A stretch of DNA of 64,000 nucleotides from Phoebastria nigripes (taxonomy: Eukaryota > Chordata > Aves > Procellariiformes > Diomedeidae), in assembly GCA_035582835.1 (NCBI GenBank), contig JAYKAV010002408.1, positions 57,616-121,615 of the forward strand, written 5' to 3'. Below the pieces are notes generated by a model that saw nothing but the letters and a program-made list of their open reading frames with translations, ran no database searches and was not told the origin of the DNA. Shown here piece after piece: positions 63,312 through 64,000 of the stretch (position 1 is its first letter; the number at the start of each line of letters is the position of its first letter). The position numbers and the translations under genes were made by a program.

Positions 63312-64000
63312 CCAATTCAAGAAATGAGATGAATGTCAGCAGAGTTACTAGTATTTATATCAATAAAAAGTCTCAATTACTATTCAACAGCTGGTTTATG
63401 AACACCTAAGACTGAATAATTAGTAGAAACCTATACTCCTCAATGCACATTGCGTAAGTAGGGAAAAATCCTGTCTGAGTTCCCTATGAGAGCTTTTCCA
63501 TCGACTAAATAGTTTCTTGGAGATGTCATCCTTAATGTGTCCTCTAAGATGTTATCCTCCCTGTGTTGCACATTGCCAACTCTTGATTATCAGAAGTCCC
63601 ACAGTAATGTAATTTTTCTTTTTAATACCAGCATCTGGACTCAAGGGATACATGGGAATATTAAGTTATAGTTATTTGGCGAGGGGGGAAGTGAGACAGG
63701 AAAGTATTTTTTTTACCTGCAGAGTTGTGCAGAGAAACCCCAAAAATATCAACTGCATACATTCAAAAGCCTCAGAAAATATAGGTCAGTCAAAAAAAGG
63801 AACACAGACGCTTTATGTAAAAAATAACAAAACTGGCAACTTCGTAACTTTGTGTGGATAAATGCTTGATTTTTGTTACCAGTTTTGATATACGATGTGC
63901 AGATGGATTTAGTGAGACTGGTAAGAAACAACTCTCAGTGGCTCGCCTGAGATATCTACAAGTGTGGAAAGAGAATCCTGTTTTTTCAGGAGAAATGATA
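63312..64000. other. Unassigned AT-rich noncoding DNA
   Basis: No supported gene or classified repeat up to the window end. Two open frames of 60-69 codons (63652-63931) are uninformative. Confidence 0.55.

Noticed and set aside
1..64000. CRISPR arrays, operons, phage or plasmid features, rRNA and snRNA genes
   Set aside because: No regular spacer-repeat arrays, clustered long frames or recognisable structural RNA sequences are present; the content is vertebrate noncoding DNA.

Overview
This window reads as vertebrate nuclear DNA, almost certainly from a bird. The evidence is (i) CR1 LINE copies ending in the ATTCTATG-type octamer tail that marks sauropsid CR1, (ii) solo LTRs whose sequence (starts such as TGTGCTGGTTTTGGCTGGGA, a U5 with a long LTR-conserved end) matches the avian ERVL-like type, and (iii) an AT-rich background with long A/T tracts and no compact genes. 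The species cannot be named from this sequence. Scattered single Ns are typical of a draft assembly.

I find no protein-coding exon, tRNA, rRNA, snRNA, CRISPR array or prokaryote-style operon that I can support. Most ORFs are short chance readings in AT-rich DNA; the recognisable coding similarity all belongs to dead retrotransposons. The window is best read as a gene desert or the inside of a very large intron.

Layout: 1-5149 is unassigned AT-rich DNA with an extraordinary A/C homopolymer block (about 780-1018). 5150-6365 is a 5'-truncated CR1 (+). 6366-7689 is unassigned and may hold conserved noncoding sequence. 7690-11220 is a very old, nearly full-span CR1/L3-like LINE on the minus strand; relics of ORF1 esterase, endonuclease and reverse transcriptase follow each other in the right order, and a ~634-bp LTR-like insertion (8256-8889) splits the RT. 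19231-19816 is a clean solo LTR with a perfect 5-bp target duplication. 33815-34374 is a CpG-rich probable solo LTR (-). 37368-41610 is a repeat cluster: a younger CR1 (+) inside AT satellite, an older CR1 (+), then a GC-rich solo LTR. 53570-53875 is a small, internally deleted CR1 (+). The remainder is unassigned, with microsatellites, small tandem duplications, a 15-bp-arm inverted repeat (15775-15838), and a few GC-rich or possibly conserved patches.

Nothing here amounts to a new biological system. The points most worth checking are the nested LTR-in-LINE structure with its matching hexamers, the duplicated A/C homopolymer block, the isolated CpG-rich LTR, the inverted CCAAT repeat, and the excess of ambiguous bases inside CR1 copies.
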